Of a stretch of DNA of 64,000 bases, positions 21,201 to 32,057 are shown in pieces. Origin of the DNA: Brachionus manjavacas (taxonomy: Eukaryota > Rotifera > Eurotatoria > Ploima > Brachionidae); contig JAHQIY010000003.1 of assembly GCA_019054805.1 (NCBI GenBank), positions 3,286,001 to 3,350,000 on the forward strand. Reading direction: 5' to 3'. The notes below the pieces were generated by a model. That model did not search any database and had not been told where the DNA came from. It worked only from the letters and a program-made list of their open reading frames with translations. The position numbers and the translations under genes are program-made. Every line of letters begins with the position of its first letter. Position 1 is the stretch's first letter.

Positions 21201-24200
21201 ATCCTATGATGCCGAGCTCCATTCACGGGTAAGTATCTATTGTGACTTGGAAATAAGTATGCCCTACACTTACCTTATTGGCATGATAAATTGGGAAAAA
21301 ATAAATGGAAGCCTTCCGAGTGATTCTTACCAAATAGACAATGAGCTTATAATGAGCGTCAATGAAGAAGACTTTGGAACATATGAATGCTCGGTGCGTG
21401 GCCAAAGTGGTTCAATAGAAAAAAGACAACTTATTCAATTGAACAGAAAACCAGATGGTATTAGCAATCAACGTTTTGTAGTTGACTCCTCACTAGATAC
21501 CGATGTTAAGATGATTGAACAAATTTCTCATTATGGTGAGCAAGTTAATTTAGTCTGTGAACCAGCTGGACATTTAGATCAAGTAACTTGGAAGCGATTA
21601 GATTTTGAATTGCCAGATGATAGAGTAGAAAATAACGAAAATGTTTTGACTCTTAGTCATGTAGATCCGTCAGACTCTGGTGTATATGAATGCAATTATG
21701 GAAATGATAACAAATACAGAGTTAAATTGGTGGTTCAAGATTTGCAAGAGGCAGCAACCACAAGTCATGTAAGTCATCCATCTGACACTCCTGATTTGTA
21801 TGATTACTACGGATTTACAGAGCCGAGCAGTACGCAGAACAATCACCATCAACCAGAGCCTCAGTTGAACATTAGAAGCACATTTTTGAATGCAAAAGAA
21901 GGAGAAAGCATTGAGAATTTGTGCAGCTTGACATCTAATTTGGAAAGTTCGGTCATAGAATGGTACAATCAGTACAATGAACCAGTTGAAAATGATGAAA
22001 GATTTCAAGTGTATGTAGAACAATCTGATAGCTTGACCTCTTTGCTTAGAATCTATCCGGCAAGAAAAGAAGATTCGGGAAGATACGAGTGCAGAGTTAG
22101 AGGCGCATCCAATGTTGCTGTTTTTGACCTTGAAGTCCATGATCAATGTAATTAATTATTTTAATTTTTAAATGCAAAAAATTCAAATCAATTGGTTAAA
22201 TTGAGCAAAGCTTAGATTATAATAGTTATTTTTTCATTGTAAAATATATATTTGTGAAAAATTATATTTTCGAAGGCCAAAAGATGGCTTAAAAATTATT
22301 TTCTTGATCTCATTTTTTAGTGGCAAAGTGAACTTCTTTCCACTTTGGCTTAACTTGAGTAAATTATTTTAAAGCAAAAGTTCTTTCAAGCTAACTACTG
22401 GGTGACACAAGCGAGGATTACTAAAAGATTATTTTATTTAACATACCAGTGAGTAACTTATACCTTCTTTGGTAGCTGGATCGATCATATATATGTAATA
22501 AAGGTTTAGTTAATAAGATAAATGTTTCACAATTAACTTTCGATGTTTTTAATCTTTCTATTTTAAAAAAGCTTTGTTTTCAATAAAAGAGAGTTGAATC
22601 ATTTGTACCACAAAACATGGCAGAATCTCTACAAAAAATTTTTGGCTTTTGGTAACAATAACTTTAAGGCCTATACTTTTTTATATTCACTAATCAGACT
22701 TTTTAAATTTACCTGTATCTATTTTAAAAAAAATTTAAATATATTAAGATATAAATACTTTTTGCATATAAAAAAAATTTAAACATCTTAAAATAACTTG
22801 TAAACTCCAAAATACTCGGCTTCTACTTCTTTTTTTTGGTCTTTATCTTTGCGCATAGATTGCTTGAGTGTCCATTATTTCGACGCTACAATCAGATTCG
22901 CATTTTAAAATGTGGTGAAAAACTTATTTTTTTTAATTTTGGAAATAATTCTCTACATGAAAAGAGTTATTTTAAATCAAAAAAGCTGTTTTACATGCAT
23001 GTATCATTTTTATAAAATAAATTTATTAAGTGATAAAAAGGTAATTTTAGTAACAAAAATTATTATTAAAAATAAAATTAAATAATTGAATTTAAATTGG
23101 AAGAATAAAAATAAAACAAAAAATTTGAATTGTTTTAACATTATAGAATTAGAAACATCACACAAAAAAAATTTATTTCACCATTAAATAGACAATCAGT
23201 TTTTAATCTATCTTTAAAATAAAAAAATACCATTTAATCTTATTTTCCCTATTTTCTATCTTAATCTAAACAAATTTTAAAATTTATTTTCAAAATAGAT
23301 CTTTATCCGTCCACTGATTCACTTAGAACAGAAAGACCATTATATCCAGATTACCCTGAAACAACTTCTGATTACTACTACAGACCAGAAACAGCAGCTT
23401 CCACTACTGATTACTACTACAGACCAGAGACAGAAAGACCATTATATCCAGATTACCCTGAAACAACTTCTGATTACTACTACAGACCAGAAACAGCAGC
23501 TTCCACTACTGATTACTACTACAGACCAGAGACAGAAAGACCATTATATCCAGATTATCCTGAAACAACTTCCGATTACTACTACAGACCAGAGACAGAA
23601 AGACCATTATATCCAGATTATCCTGAAACAACTTCTGATTACTACTACAGACCAGAGACAGAAAGACCATTATATCCAGATTATCCTGAAACAACTTCTG
23701 ATTACTACTACAGACCAGAGACAGAAAGACCATTATATCCAGATTACCCTGAAACAACTTCTGATTACTACTACAGACCAGAAACAGCAGCTTCCACTAC
23801 TGATTACTACTACAGACCAGAGACAGAAAGACCATTATATCCAGATTATCCTGAAACAACTTCTGATTACTACTACAGACCAGAGACAGAAAGACCATTA
23901 TATCCAGATTACCCTGAAACAACTTCTGATTACTACTACAGACCAGAGACAACAGCTTCCACTACTGATTACTACTACAGATCCGAGACAGGGAGACCGA
24001 ATTATCCAACTTATCCAGAAACAACAAAAGGCTATTACTACAGACCAGAGACAGAGAGGCCATCTCATCATTGTAAAAAAAATGACCAGATAAATATATG
24101 AACATTTTTAAAATTTTATGTTAATAATTTTAGTCTGTGATGTTCATGAATCAACTTGTAGGAATGGACAATGTATTCCCAGATCCGCTTTGTGTGATGG

Positions 24201-27200
24201 TAAAGTGGATTGCGAGGATGGATCAGATGAAAATTGTGACTCAGTATCCCAGCAAAATTGTAATTTTAATTTCCAAAATGAGTTTTGAAATTATTATTTT
24301 GGCGTTTTGGTAATTCCAAAAATAAGTTCTGGTTATATCAAGTGCAATAGAGCAAAAAACATTGTTTAAAAGCTTTAAAAATTTTGAAAAAAAATTTCGA
24401 ATTAAAAGACCATAAAAATATAGCTTCCACCTTCTTTTTCTTGTATGTAATTTATTTCCTGTTTAGTTGGTAGATTTTCACTAAACTAAATGTTGTACAT
24501 AAATGGGTCTACCCTCTAAGTATATCTAATAATTGGTTTAAAATAATTTTTTGAACAGCTGAACCAAACTAAAACTAAATTAAAAAAAGTAAACAGTAAT
24601 TTATAATTTATTTATGTTTTTGTTTGTCTATATTGAGCTAAAGCTCCTTCAGTTTTAAATATAAAAAAAAATAAAAAAAGAAGAAATGGTAAGATAGCAA
24701 TTAAACAGTGGAGTCGGATATTCGATATGTCTTGACTCGAAGCCTTCTTTAAATTCTTCCACTAGTCTGACGACTAATTGAATCGAATGACTCAGTCCCT
24801 TTCTAACAAATCCTTCACTCAACTCAAAAAGTCGATTCGAGACTACCAGAAATTTAAGTTTATTAAAGGGTCGTGATGCTCTATGCTTGAGGGGGTATCA
24901 TATTTTAGATTCAAAATAGATCAGACTGCTGAATTTTGAATAACTCACATTTTTTTTTAAGTTAGTTTCTGAAAATGAATTTATATAAGAAAAATAATAA
25001 TCCAAGATTGATCCTATCGAAGATTTAAAAAGATTACCTAATGTTTTTGGTATTAAACCCCATTTCTTATTTGAGAAATATTTTATTAAGCCTTGAATTA
25101 CAGCGCTCTTTTTCCACCATTGGACTAAATGAAAGTTTTTTTAAGTGTAATTTGATGCCTAAGAATTTAACTTTTTCTTCATATTTAAATTGTTATCATT
25201 AATTTTAAGGTCAAGATTGATTTTAATTTTAGTTTTTTTTTTTTCAAGTATCATGTAACATGACTTTTAAATAGATATTTCCATTTAAAAAAAAGTGGAC
25301 TAATTACTGATCCTGGTGGAACCCCTGCTTTTATAAGATGGATCACTAATATGTCCATTTACATTTACTATAAAAGATTTTAAATTAAGAAATGATCTAA
25401 TCCAATATACAAGATAAGGAGGAAATTTTAATTTGATTAACTTTTTTCAAAAGCTTTCGATATGTCGAAATTTAAACAACAGACCTTTTTCTTTCTATTA
25501 AAAGACTTTGCTTTTTAAAGAAATGTCAATTAATTAATATATATTAAGTCTTTCTGATTTTTTTTTTTTATTATTTATTTAAAAGCCGCGACCAAGGTGA
25601 TGGACGAGAAAGGTCATGTTCCTTTTGACTTCCATTACTTGAGCTCAAAGCTTCCAAATTTTGGGCTTCGCAATAGGCAATGTTTAATGTGGCGTGTTGG
25701 GAAACGGAACGGCGTTAGAATCGGCGAGGTCATCTTTAAAATGTCAAATTAGCTTTATAAATAAAAAACTCTACAAAAAACTTTTTATTCATTACTGATT
25801 TATTTTGTAATTTGTTTACAAATTGAATTTGATTGTCTAGATCAATAGATGTTTACAAAAATTAATTTTTCGAGATTTCTTTAAACTTTAAACTTAAGCT
25901 TTTAAAATTTTTTATTCACTAATTTCGTAATCTTAAAAGCTCCATAACTGTTGAACGGAATGTCCATGCAGCATAAAACACTTTTTAAATTAATAAAGAT
26001 TAATTTATCTTTTCCAACAAAGAAGTCATGATTAAAAATTAAATTCAATTTGAAATTTTTTCATCCTCATTATCAATTCCATTTTTCGACTCAATCTTCC
26101 TTCTTTTTCCAGAGTTGCTAAAAAGTAACAAGTCTTAAGTTTTGCCTTTTTTTTGAGAATTACAAAACTTCCAAAATATTTAGCAACCATGTCAATTTAA
26201 AATTTTACATTAAAATTTCTTAAAAGCTTGTCAACCAAATGAGAAGTCATGCCGAAGCGGTGGTTGTGTGCAAAAAATTTGGCTTTGTGATGGAGAAAAT
26301 GATTGTCAAGACGGAAGTGATGAAGAAAATTGCCGTAATCAACTAAAATTTATTAATTTAAAATAAAATAATTTTTTTTCCCATACTCTTTTAGCTACAT
26401 ATAACTTCGGCGAAATGTGTAGACCAACCGAGTTTCAGTGTAGCAATCACATTCAATGTATTTCCAAAGGTTTTATGTGTGATAAAACAACAGACTGCAC
26501 CGACAACAGTGATGAAATCGGATGCATCAAGCCATCAATTACACTTAACCCAATCCGTTTCATTACAGTAAGAATAGGAGCCACCTTCCAGATAGAGTGT
26601 CATGCATCTGGATTTCCAAAACCATTCATAAACTGGCGTCTAAATTGGGGACATGTTTGCGAGGAGCCTCGATGCAACATTACAAATAGCAATGGCATTG
26701 GTATCCTCATTGTATCCAATGCTAGATTCACTGACGCCGGCGCCTACTCATGCGAAGCAATCAACGCAAATGGTCGAGAATTCGCTGTTCCTGACACAAT
26801 TGTTAAAGTTATTAACGATTCTGTTCCAACCACAACCACTACATCTACTACCACTTATTCTACCACCACTAGAACTACTACTAAAACTACAACTACTGTT
26901 TCATTTGATGATTTTGAAGATTTGGGCTGTAATTGTCACAATCATGCTGAACAATGTACTTGCAGTGGAAAATGCTATGTAAATAAAAAAAGGAAAAAAA
27001 AAATTTTTTTGACATTAAATTTTTAGAATTGCCAACATAATACTTATGGTGATAGATGTCAATTTTGTTTACCTGGATATTACGGTGATGCAACCAGAGG
27101 AACTCCGTTTGATTGTTCACTATGTAAATGCTAGATTGTTTCTTTATTTTTTTTTGGTAAATTTAATCCTTTTCAGATCCAATTACCACTACTACTTCTA

Positions 27201-29756
27201 CTACAATTGCGTATCGTCCAACTACCACTACAATTGTGTATGTTAGACCCATTGAGAGGGATGATTGTCATTGCAATGGTCACTCATATGAGTGTACATG
27301 CAGTGGCTATTGTCTAAATTGTCAACACAATACTGATGGAAAATATTGCCATGAATGCAAGCCTGGCTACGAGGGAGATCCTCTATCGCTTCACGGATGC
27401 CATAAAAGTAATGTTACTTTGTGATATAACAAAGATAGCTCAATAATCTGTATACTTTCGAGCTAATGAACATGACTGAAAAAATAAATTAGATAAAAGT
27501 TGGTTTGTACAATTCAGTTCAAAAGAATAAATCAAAATGATAAAAAACTTTTATCTTTTTTTGTAAAAGTAAAATATTTTAAACGTGAATTCAAGATGAA
27601 ACAAGCCCTATTCCAATAATTTTGCAAAATGTCTTTAAAATTCAAATTACTTAATTTTTGCTGTTGAAAATAAGATTATAAGACTTTTTATCATTTTTTG
27701 TACGAGTTTAGCAAAACGATTTTTGAAACATTCCGAAAATTTTTAGGGAAAAATGTGATTAAAATTATTTTGGCCAAAAAATTTGATAATTCAATTTTTA
27801 TCCTTCTTTTAGTTTTATCGTTCATTTACTCAACAATCTAACGAATTTTAAAAAAATTCGTTGTATCCGAATTCCCATTAAAAAAGATAGGGATAACAAA
27901 ATTAAAATTAATATTGTGAAAAAAAAACAAAAAAAAAATTTAACAATTATCATCTTTTTTAGTTAGAAAATTTTTTTGGATTAATTTAAAGAGTTGGCAA
28001 AAAGTGTAATTGCGTCTTCTCATTTTATGATTAAGTAATAAAACCTTGATTTAAGCAGATATTTTGAATACCATCCGTGAAATCTTTTATTAAAAAATTA
28101 AATGCTAATTGAAATAAACAATTTTTTGGTGTTTATTTGTGTTTTATTTAGCTATTTAAAATCCTATATAAAAAGTATAAAAAAGCAAAAAGCATCTAAT
28201 TCAATAAGATTTTCAAAAGAAAAACACAATTAGTACAATTTCGTCAAATAAATATAAAAATATGTAAGATTTTCACCTTTCCTTTTGAAATTTGTTAATG
28301 CAATAATTTAAAAAAATGTCGAAAAATTTTTTAATATTTTTTTCTAATGTTATTAATTATTAGAATGATAAAAAAAACAATTCTTAAATTTTGCTTTCTT
28401 TCAAATCAATATCCTTTTTGTAAACATTATAAAGAATATGAACAGGTTTCGATTCCAATAGATACCTATTTAATTTATTTTTTTAATTTCAGCATCAGGA
28501 TTGTTCATTTTTTTCCTACGTGTGACTGCGGTTCCCCATACTTTACTTCTATTCCCTTCTTTCTTTGTATCCACTATTCACTGAGATAGACTACCATTGA
28601 AATAGCTAATAACATGGAAAAAAATGTAAAAATCTAAAAAAATTGAATTAATAACAAATTTAAAAATCTGAATAATTAGTATTAAAAAAATAAATGTTTG
28701 TTTAAGGAATCGGATTTTTAAATGACAGAGTAACTCAATATAGGGCAAAATGCAACCCTCATGGAACTGCACAAGAAACAGGTGGTAGTTGCATTTGCAA
28801 GTCAAATGTGGTTGGAAAATTTTGTGATCAGTGTTCAACACATAGTTTCAATCTGATCACTAATCATGAGTATAAACGAGGATGCTTGTCATGCTTTTGC
28901 AATGGTCTTGAAGTGCAATGTCAATCAAGTGATCTAGTATATGAAACGCTTAGAGCCGACTTTGAATCAGAAAGTCATGACTGGTCGATTGGTGACAAAT
29001 TTACCAAAAATATTCAAGCCTTACAATTGGTAAATGGTGGTTTGGAATATTCAGACTTCAATATATTCCAAGACCGAGGGGCTTTTTTCATTGCGCCTGA
29101 CAAATTCAAAGGAAATAAATTGTCTTCTTATGGTGGCAACATCGTTATTAAGCTTAAGTATTCAACTCTTGGTCAAGATTCCTGCAAATTCGAGCTAAGA
29201 TTATCAGGTTCACACGTGAACATTGTTTATCTTAGCCCAGAAAACCTAATTCCAAATGTTGTTAACGAAATTGTAGTTCCATTATATGAGGTAATTAAGG
29301 CGAAAAAATATTTTTAATAATTGTATTGAATTTTTTAAAAAAGGATGAATTTAAACGCTATGGGGACAATGGAAAAGTAAATAGAGAACACATGCTAATG
29401 GCATTATCTGATATCAAATTAATTATGATCCGGGCAAATTATTCACCAGACCAATATCTAATACAGTAATTTAAAATAAGACCAACTAAAGCAAGAGTGT
29501 AATATTTATTTAGTTTAAATGAATTTGGAATTGATGTGGCCCAAGAGTCCAACTTAGATAACTCTGAGAGCAGAAAAGCAAAATCAGTTGAAATTTGTGA
29601 ATGTCCTGTGGGTTATTCTGGTAATAGTTGTGAGGTAAAAAAGTTTATTGATCACAAATGTTATGTTTTTTCAATTTAAAATTTTAGAATTGTGCCCAAG
29701 GATTCAGACGTTCAATTAGTGGATTTTATCTGGGTTTGTGCGAACCCGAATTTTAA
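16431..29756 (+). CDS. Perlecan-like basement-membrane protein (Ig / Tyr-rich repeat / LDLa / laminin EGF / laminin IV), 13 exons
   Basis: Exons: 16431-16619, 16677-16940, 20932-22147, 23299-24072, 24134-24259, 26227-26334, 26395-26978, 27027-27123, 27177-27407, 28707-29290, 29344-29465, 29514-29634, 29688-29756. All are GT-AG with consistent phase; total 4485 nt, 1494 residues. Order: signal peptide (1-23); five Ig domains with DxGxYxC ends (about 30-555); a Tyr/Pro/Thr repeat (exon 4, about 568-810); two LDLa modules in exons 5 and 6 ([31 protein letters not shown]); a third LDLa and a sixth Ig in exon 7; a Thr-rich linker; laminin-EGF modules (exons 7-10); a laminin IV-type domain ([14 protein letters not shown] onward); and a last EGF piece. 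LDLa-Ig-LE-LamIV is the order of perlecan/UNC-52 domains II-III. The C-terminal Ig array and LG domains are absent. Probably secreted to the extracellular matrix. No clear SEA domain is seen. AATAAA lies near 29868. Confidence 0.85.
18254..18289 (-). repeat. (TAG)n / (CTA)n microsatellite at the LINE 3' end
   Basis: About 12 units of TAG on the plus strand. On the minus strand they form a (CTA)n tail directly after the 3' UTR of the CR1-like LINE. CR1-group LINEs often end in short tandem repeats instead of poly(A). Confidence 0.75.
18255..20015 (-). mobile_element. 5'-truncated CR1-like LINE inserted in the MITE
   Basis: A minus-strand frame is open from about 20014 down to 18831, with RT motifs [71 protein letters not shown] and YADDCK. 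After an in-frame stop near 18831 the frame continues with [18 protein letters not shown]. It then shifts near 18665 to the C-terminus ([20 protein letters not shown] ... 18337). YADD is intact, but the stop and frame shift make it inactive. GC content is far above the host intron. The 9-mer atttattta flanks it (18246-18254 and 20016-20024), a plausible target duplication. [11 protein letters not shown] is characteristic of the CR1 group. Confidence 0.85.
20676..20770. repeat. Intronic 20-bp inverted repeat
   Basis: 20676-20695 (aaaaactatgaaaaaataaa) is the exact reverse complement of 20751-20770, with a 55-bp loop, inside intron 2 of the perlecan-like gene. Role unknown; possibly a miniature element remnant. 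Confidence 0.6.
23331..24053 (+). repeat. Coding minisatellite: nine 63-bp units, four with a 39-bp extension
   Basis: Exon 4 of the perlecan-like gene is a tandem array. Each 63-bp unit encodes a 21-residue unit of type [17 protein letters not shown] + RPET. Units 1, 2, 6 and 8 carry an extra 39 bp encoding [13 protein letters not shown] or a variant. Unit 9 is diverged ([20 protein letters not shown]). The count fits exactly: 32 nt lead, 9 x 63 plus 4 x 39, and 19 nt tail make 774 nt. Neighbouring units are nearly identical at DNA level, implying recent expansion or homogenisation. Confidence 0.95.
24600..25560 (-). mobile_element. Degenerate jockey-like LINE (RT to 3' tail) in intron 5 of the perlecan-like gene
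   Basis: The minus strand shows, from high to low coordinates, a [21 protein letters not shown] block (about 25390-25300) equivalent to NWIRSFLDSRTFKVNVNDHLS at 61900-62000. Thumb and C-terminal remnants follow (24700-25200), and last the family 3' tail (rc of 24631-24652, ctgaaggagctttagctcaa) with an aaacaaaaacataaataaa end. Many stops and indels; inactive. Confidence 0.7.
25584..25748 (+). other. Unexplained GC-richer patch with an open frame in intron 5
   Basis: About 165 bp starting gccgcgaccaaggtgatgg is clearly richer in GC than its surroundings. It reads without stops as [19 protein letters not shown] then [17 protein letters not shown] and [17 protein letters not shown] do not recognise the sequence. 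It directly follows an AT tract that could be the end of another repeat. It may be part of a mobile element or a captured exon fragment. Confidence 0.3.
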
Positions 29757-30059
29757 ACTTTTAAAGATTTTTTATCCAATTTAATTTTTTGATTTATTTT
29801 TTCGTTTTTTACTTTATAATTATTTAAATAGGCCTAGGGAAATTTTATAAAATTTTTTTTAATTTTAATAAAAAGTTAAGTGGCTAAAGACTCTATTTTT
29901 TTAAATTTATATTAACAAAAATTGTGTATTTTTTTAATTTTACAAATGATTAAAACCTATGACAATATTTAAAACTTTTCAATAAGAAATAACTAATTTG
30001 TTAGTTAGGTTGATTAATTCATCTTTTTCTATTCACTAAGAATAAAATAATATTCGAAA
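29757..30059. other. 3' flank of the perlecan-like gene
   Basis: AT-rich. Contains a candidate polyadenylation signal (aataaa near 29868). No other feature. Confidence 0.5.
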
Positions 30060-30960
30060 AAAAATTTATAAATACCACCTAAGATGTGGTTTCTACAATT
30101 TTTATTAACTGTTTTAAAAAGCTCAAAGTTCAGAAGCACATTGGGTGGATTATATAGACTAAAAACAACTAGTTCATTATTCGTTCCTAAGTTTAGTTTT
30201 ATACAAAGGAGTTCGTTATTGAATTCCTCATAATAACTAATTCAATTCTTTCTTTAATTAAAATAGCTACTCCTGCTCCATACTTGTTGCGTGGTTTTGT
30301 TAAGAACTGATATTGTGAAAATAAAAATAAAAATTTACCTCACTCAAATCTATCTTTGATTCATTGAGCATAACAATGTCGGGACATTTTTGAGCTAAAA
30401 AATTTCCTAAGAGATGAACCATACTTGGTAAGTGAAGACAGTTCCATTTTGTAATTACTAAACTTTTCTTAGAAGAAAGTTGACTTGATAGATTTTTCAT
30501 GATTGTATGTTTGAGTTTGAATGTTTTTGTATAAAATCGTTGTTGTTTTCATCTGAATTGTGTCCAATATTATTGTCTTGAATTACGCCAAAAATAATTG
30601 TTTTCTTTTTCAATAGTTTGATCTTTTAGTCTTTTTGATTCAGCTGTTTTTGAATCGTCGGATTCTGAAACGCGCTTGATTTGCTTACTTTTTTGAACAT
30701 TGGTAACAAGGTATCTTGATGACTTTATAGATTGATCCCTTAATTTTTCGAAATTTGAGCAGTTTATTTGTTCAGAATCTTTATTAAGATTAACTGATAG
30801 AACTGGAGTTTGCATACTTTTTCGACTGGACTATGACGAAAAAAGAGATTCTTCATTTGATGATTGGTTTAATGGGAACTGTGGAGTTTTGGTTATCATG
30901 TCCAAAATTTTTTTTTCTATTTGAGAAATTTTTTCTTCTTCTTCTCTAGAATCGCTGGTT
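30060..30960 (-). mobile_element. LINE 5' fragment (N-terminal region and start of endonuclease)
   Basis: The minus strand encodes a lysine-rich, low-complexity region (30570-30815: SKQIKRVSESDDSKTAESKR). The first strands of an apurinic-type endonuclease follow (VITKWNCLHLPSMVHLLGNF then LAQKCPDIVMLNESKID). Further down, after a gap and frame shifts, come YGAGVAILIKE and LNLGTNNELVVFSLYNPP (30270-30100), the 'GxAixi ... slYnPP' core of LINE endonucleases. The copy stops before RT and is broken. Confidence 0.65.
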
Positions 30961-31333
30961 CGCTACAAAACTTAAATTCCTAACTGTCTCGAATCGACTT
31001 TTTGAATTGGGCGAAAGATATGTAGCTGGAGGACTGCGTCATTCTGTTCCATTGGTTGTCAAGCTGGTTGATGAATAAAAAGCGGGTTTTGAATCAAGAT
31101 ATGTTGAATACCCGAGTCCATTGTGTAATTGCTATCTTACTATTTCTTCTTTCTTTCCTAAACTGTTCAATACTTAAATTCATTGCACATGTCACCTCTT
31201 ACAATTTATCAATTTTTAATTTTCTTTTTATTATTATATTTTAAATTGTATTAATTTTTCTTATAATTTTTTCTTTTTTAATCTGAAGGAGCTTAAGCTC
31301 GGCACAGATAAAACAAATAAATAAATAAATAAT
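30955..31333 (+). mobile_element. 3' end of a jockey-like LINE
   Basis: Encodes [19 protein letters not shown] then GLRHSVPLV, the C-terminus seen at 62660-62790. An untranslated part follows, then the family tail ctgaaggagcttaagctc / ggcacag (31283-31306) and an (aaat)n run. Confidence 0.75.
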
Positions 31334-31340
31334 ACATCAA

Positions 31341-31985
31341 TTGCTTATTAATTGGAAAATGAAGATATCAGTTGAAAAGTCTAGTTCAGTTGTCTTCTCT
31401 AGGTACAAAAAAGAGAGTGATAATCTAAACTTAAAAATTTATGGAAACAGAATAATGAACCAAAAAGAAATCAAGTTTCTTGGTATTAAATTTGATTCTA
31501 AGTTAAATTTTAATATATTAGTAGGCGAAATTAAAGAACGCTGCAACAAAAGGCTAAATACTATTAAGAAATGCAAATAAAAAATGGGGTCTTATTCAAA
31601 ACACACTCGAAAACCTAAATAAATCTTTAGTCGGATTTTAGACTATTCTTTTCTTTGCTTGAATTAATTTTCAGAAAATAATATCAAAAACTACAAGTAT
31701 TTCAGAATACAGCAGTCAGATCTATTCTGAAGTAAAAATATGATACTCCCTCTAACATGCTGCATCATGAATCTTTTAAAAAACTTAAATTTCTAACAGT
31801 CTCGAATCGGCTTTTAAGTATGTTAGGACAGGACTCATAAAAAAATAAAGCGATAATAAAAAAAAGGGCTTTCATTAATTAAGAATAATTCTCACATACC
31901 CACAATAAGATCATGGAATTATATAAAAAAAAATTTTTTTTTTAAATCAAAGAAAGCACAAAAGAGCCATTAGTTTAAAATTAGA
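31341..31985 (+). mobile_element. Jockey-like LINE thumb/C-terminal fragment
   Basis: 31341-31580 encodes LLINWKMKISVEKSSSVVFS then IYGNRIMNQKEIKFLGIKFD, nearly the same as 62205-62440. The rest to about 31985 is the same region in broken frames. It is inserted or duplicated directly after another copy's 3' tail. Confidence 0.75.
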
Positions 31986-32057
31986 ATTATAAAATAATAG
32001 TAGTAGTAGGAGTTTTGACTGTAGCTGGCTAGCCAGCGAGTGTGCTGATAAGGCACA

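Noticed and set aside
23506-23757. Minus-strand repetitive frame
   Set aside because: Antisense shadow of the in-frame coding minisatellite of the perlecan-like gene; it stays open only because the repeat unit length is a multiple of three.
26653-26982. Second plus-strand frame overlapping exon 7
   Set aside because: Out of frame with the LDLa/Ig exon; leucine-rich composition comes from the ACC/ACT threonine repeat read in another frame.
28496-28590. Possible extra exon after ttttcag within intron 9 of the perlecan-like gene
   Set aside because: The reading gives hydrophobic low-quality sequence without a laminin-type pattern, and exon 9 joins exon 10 in frame without it.
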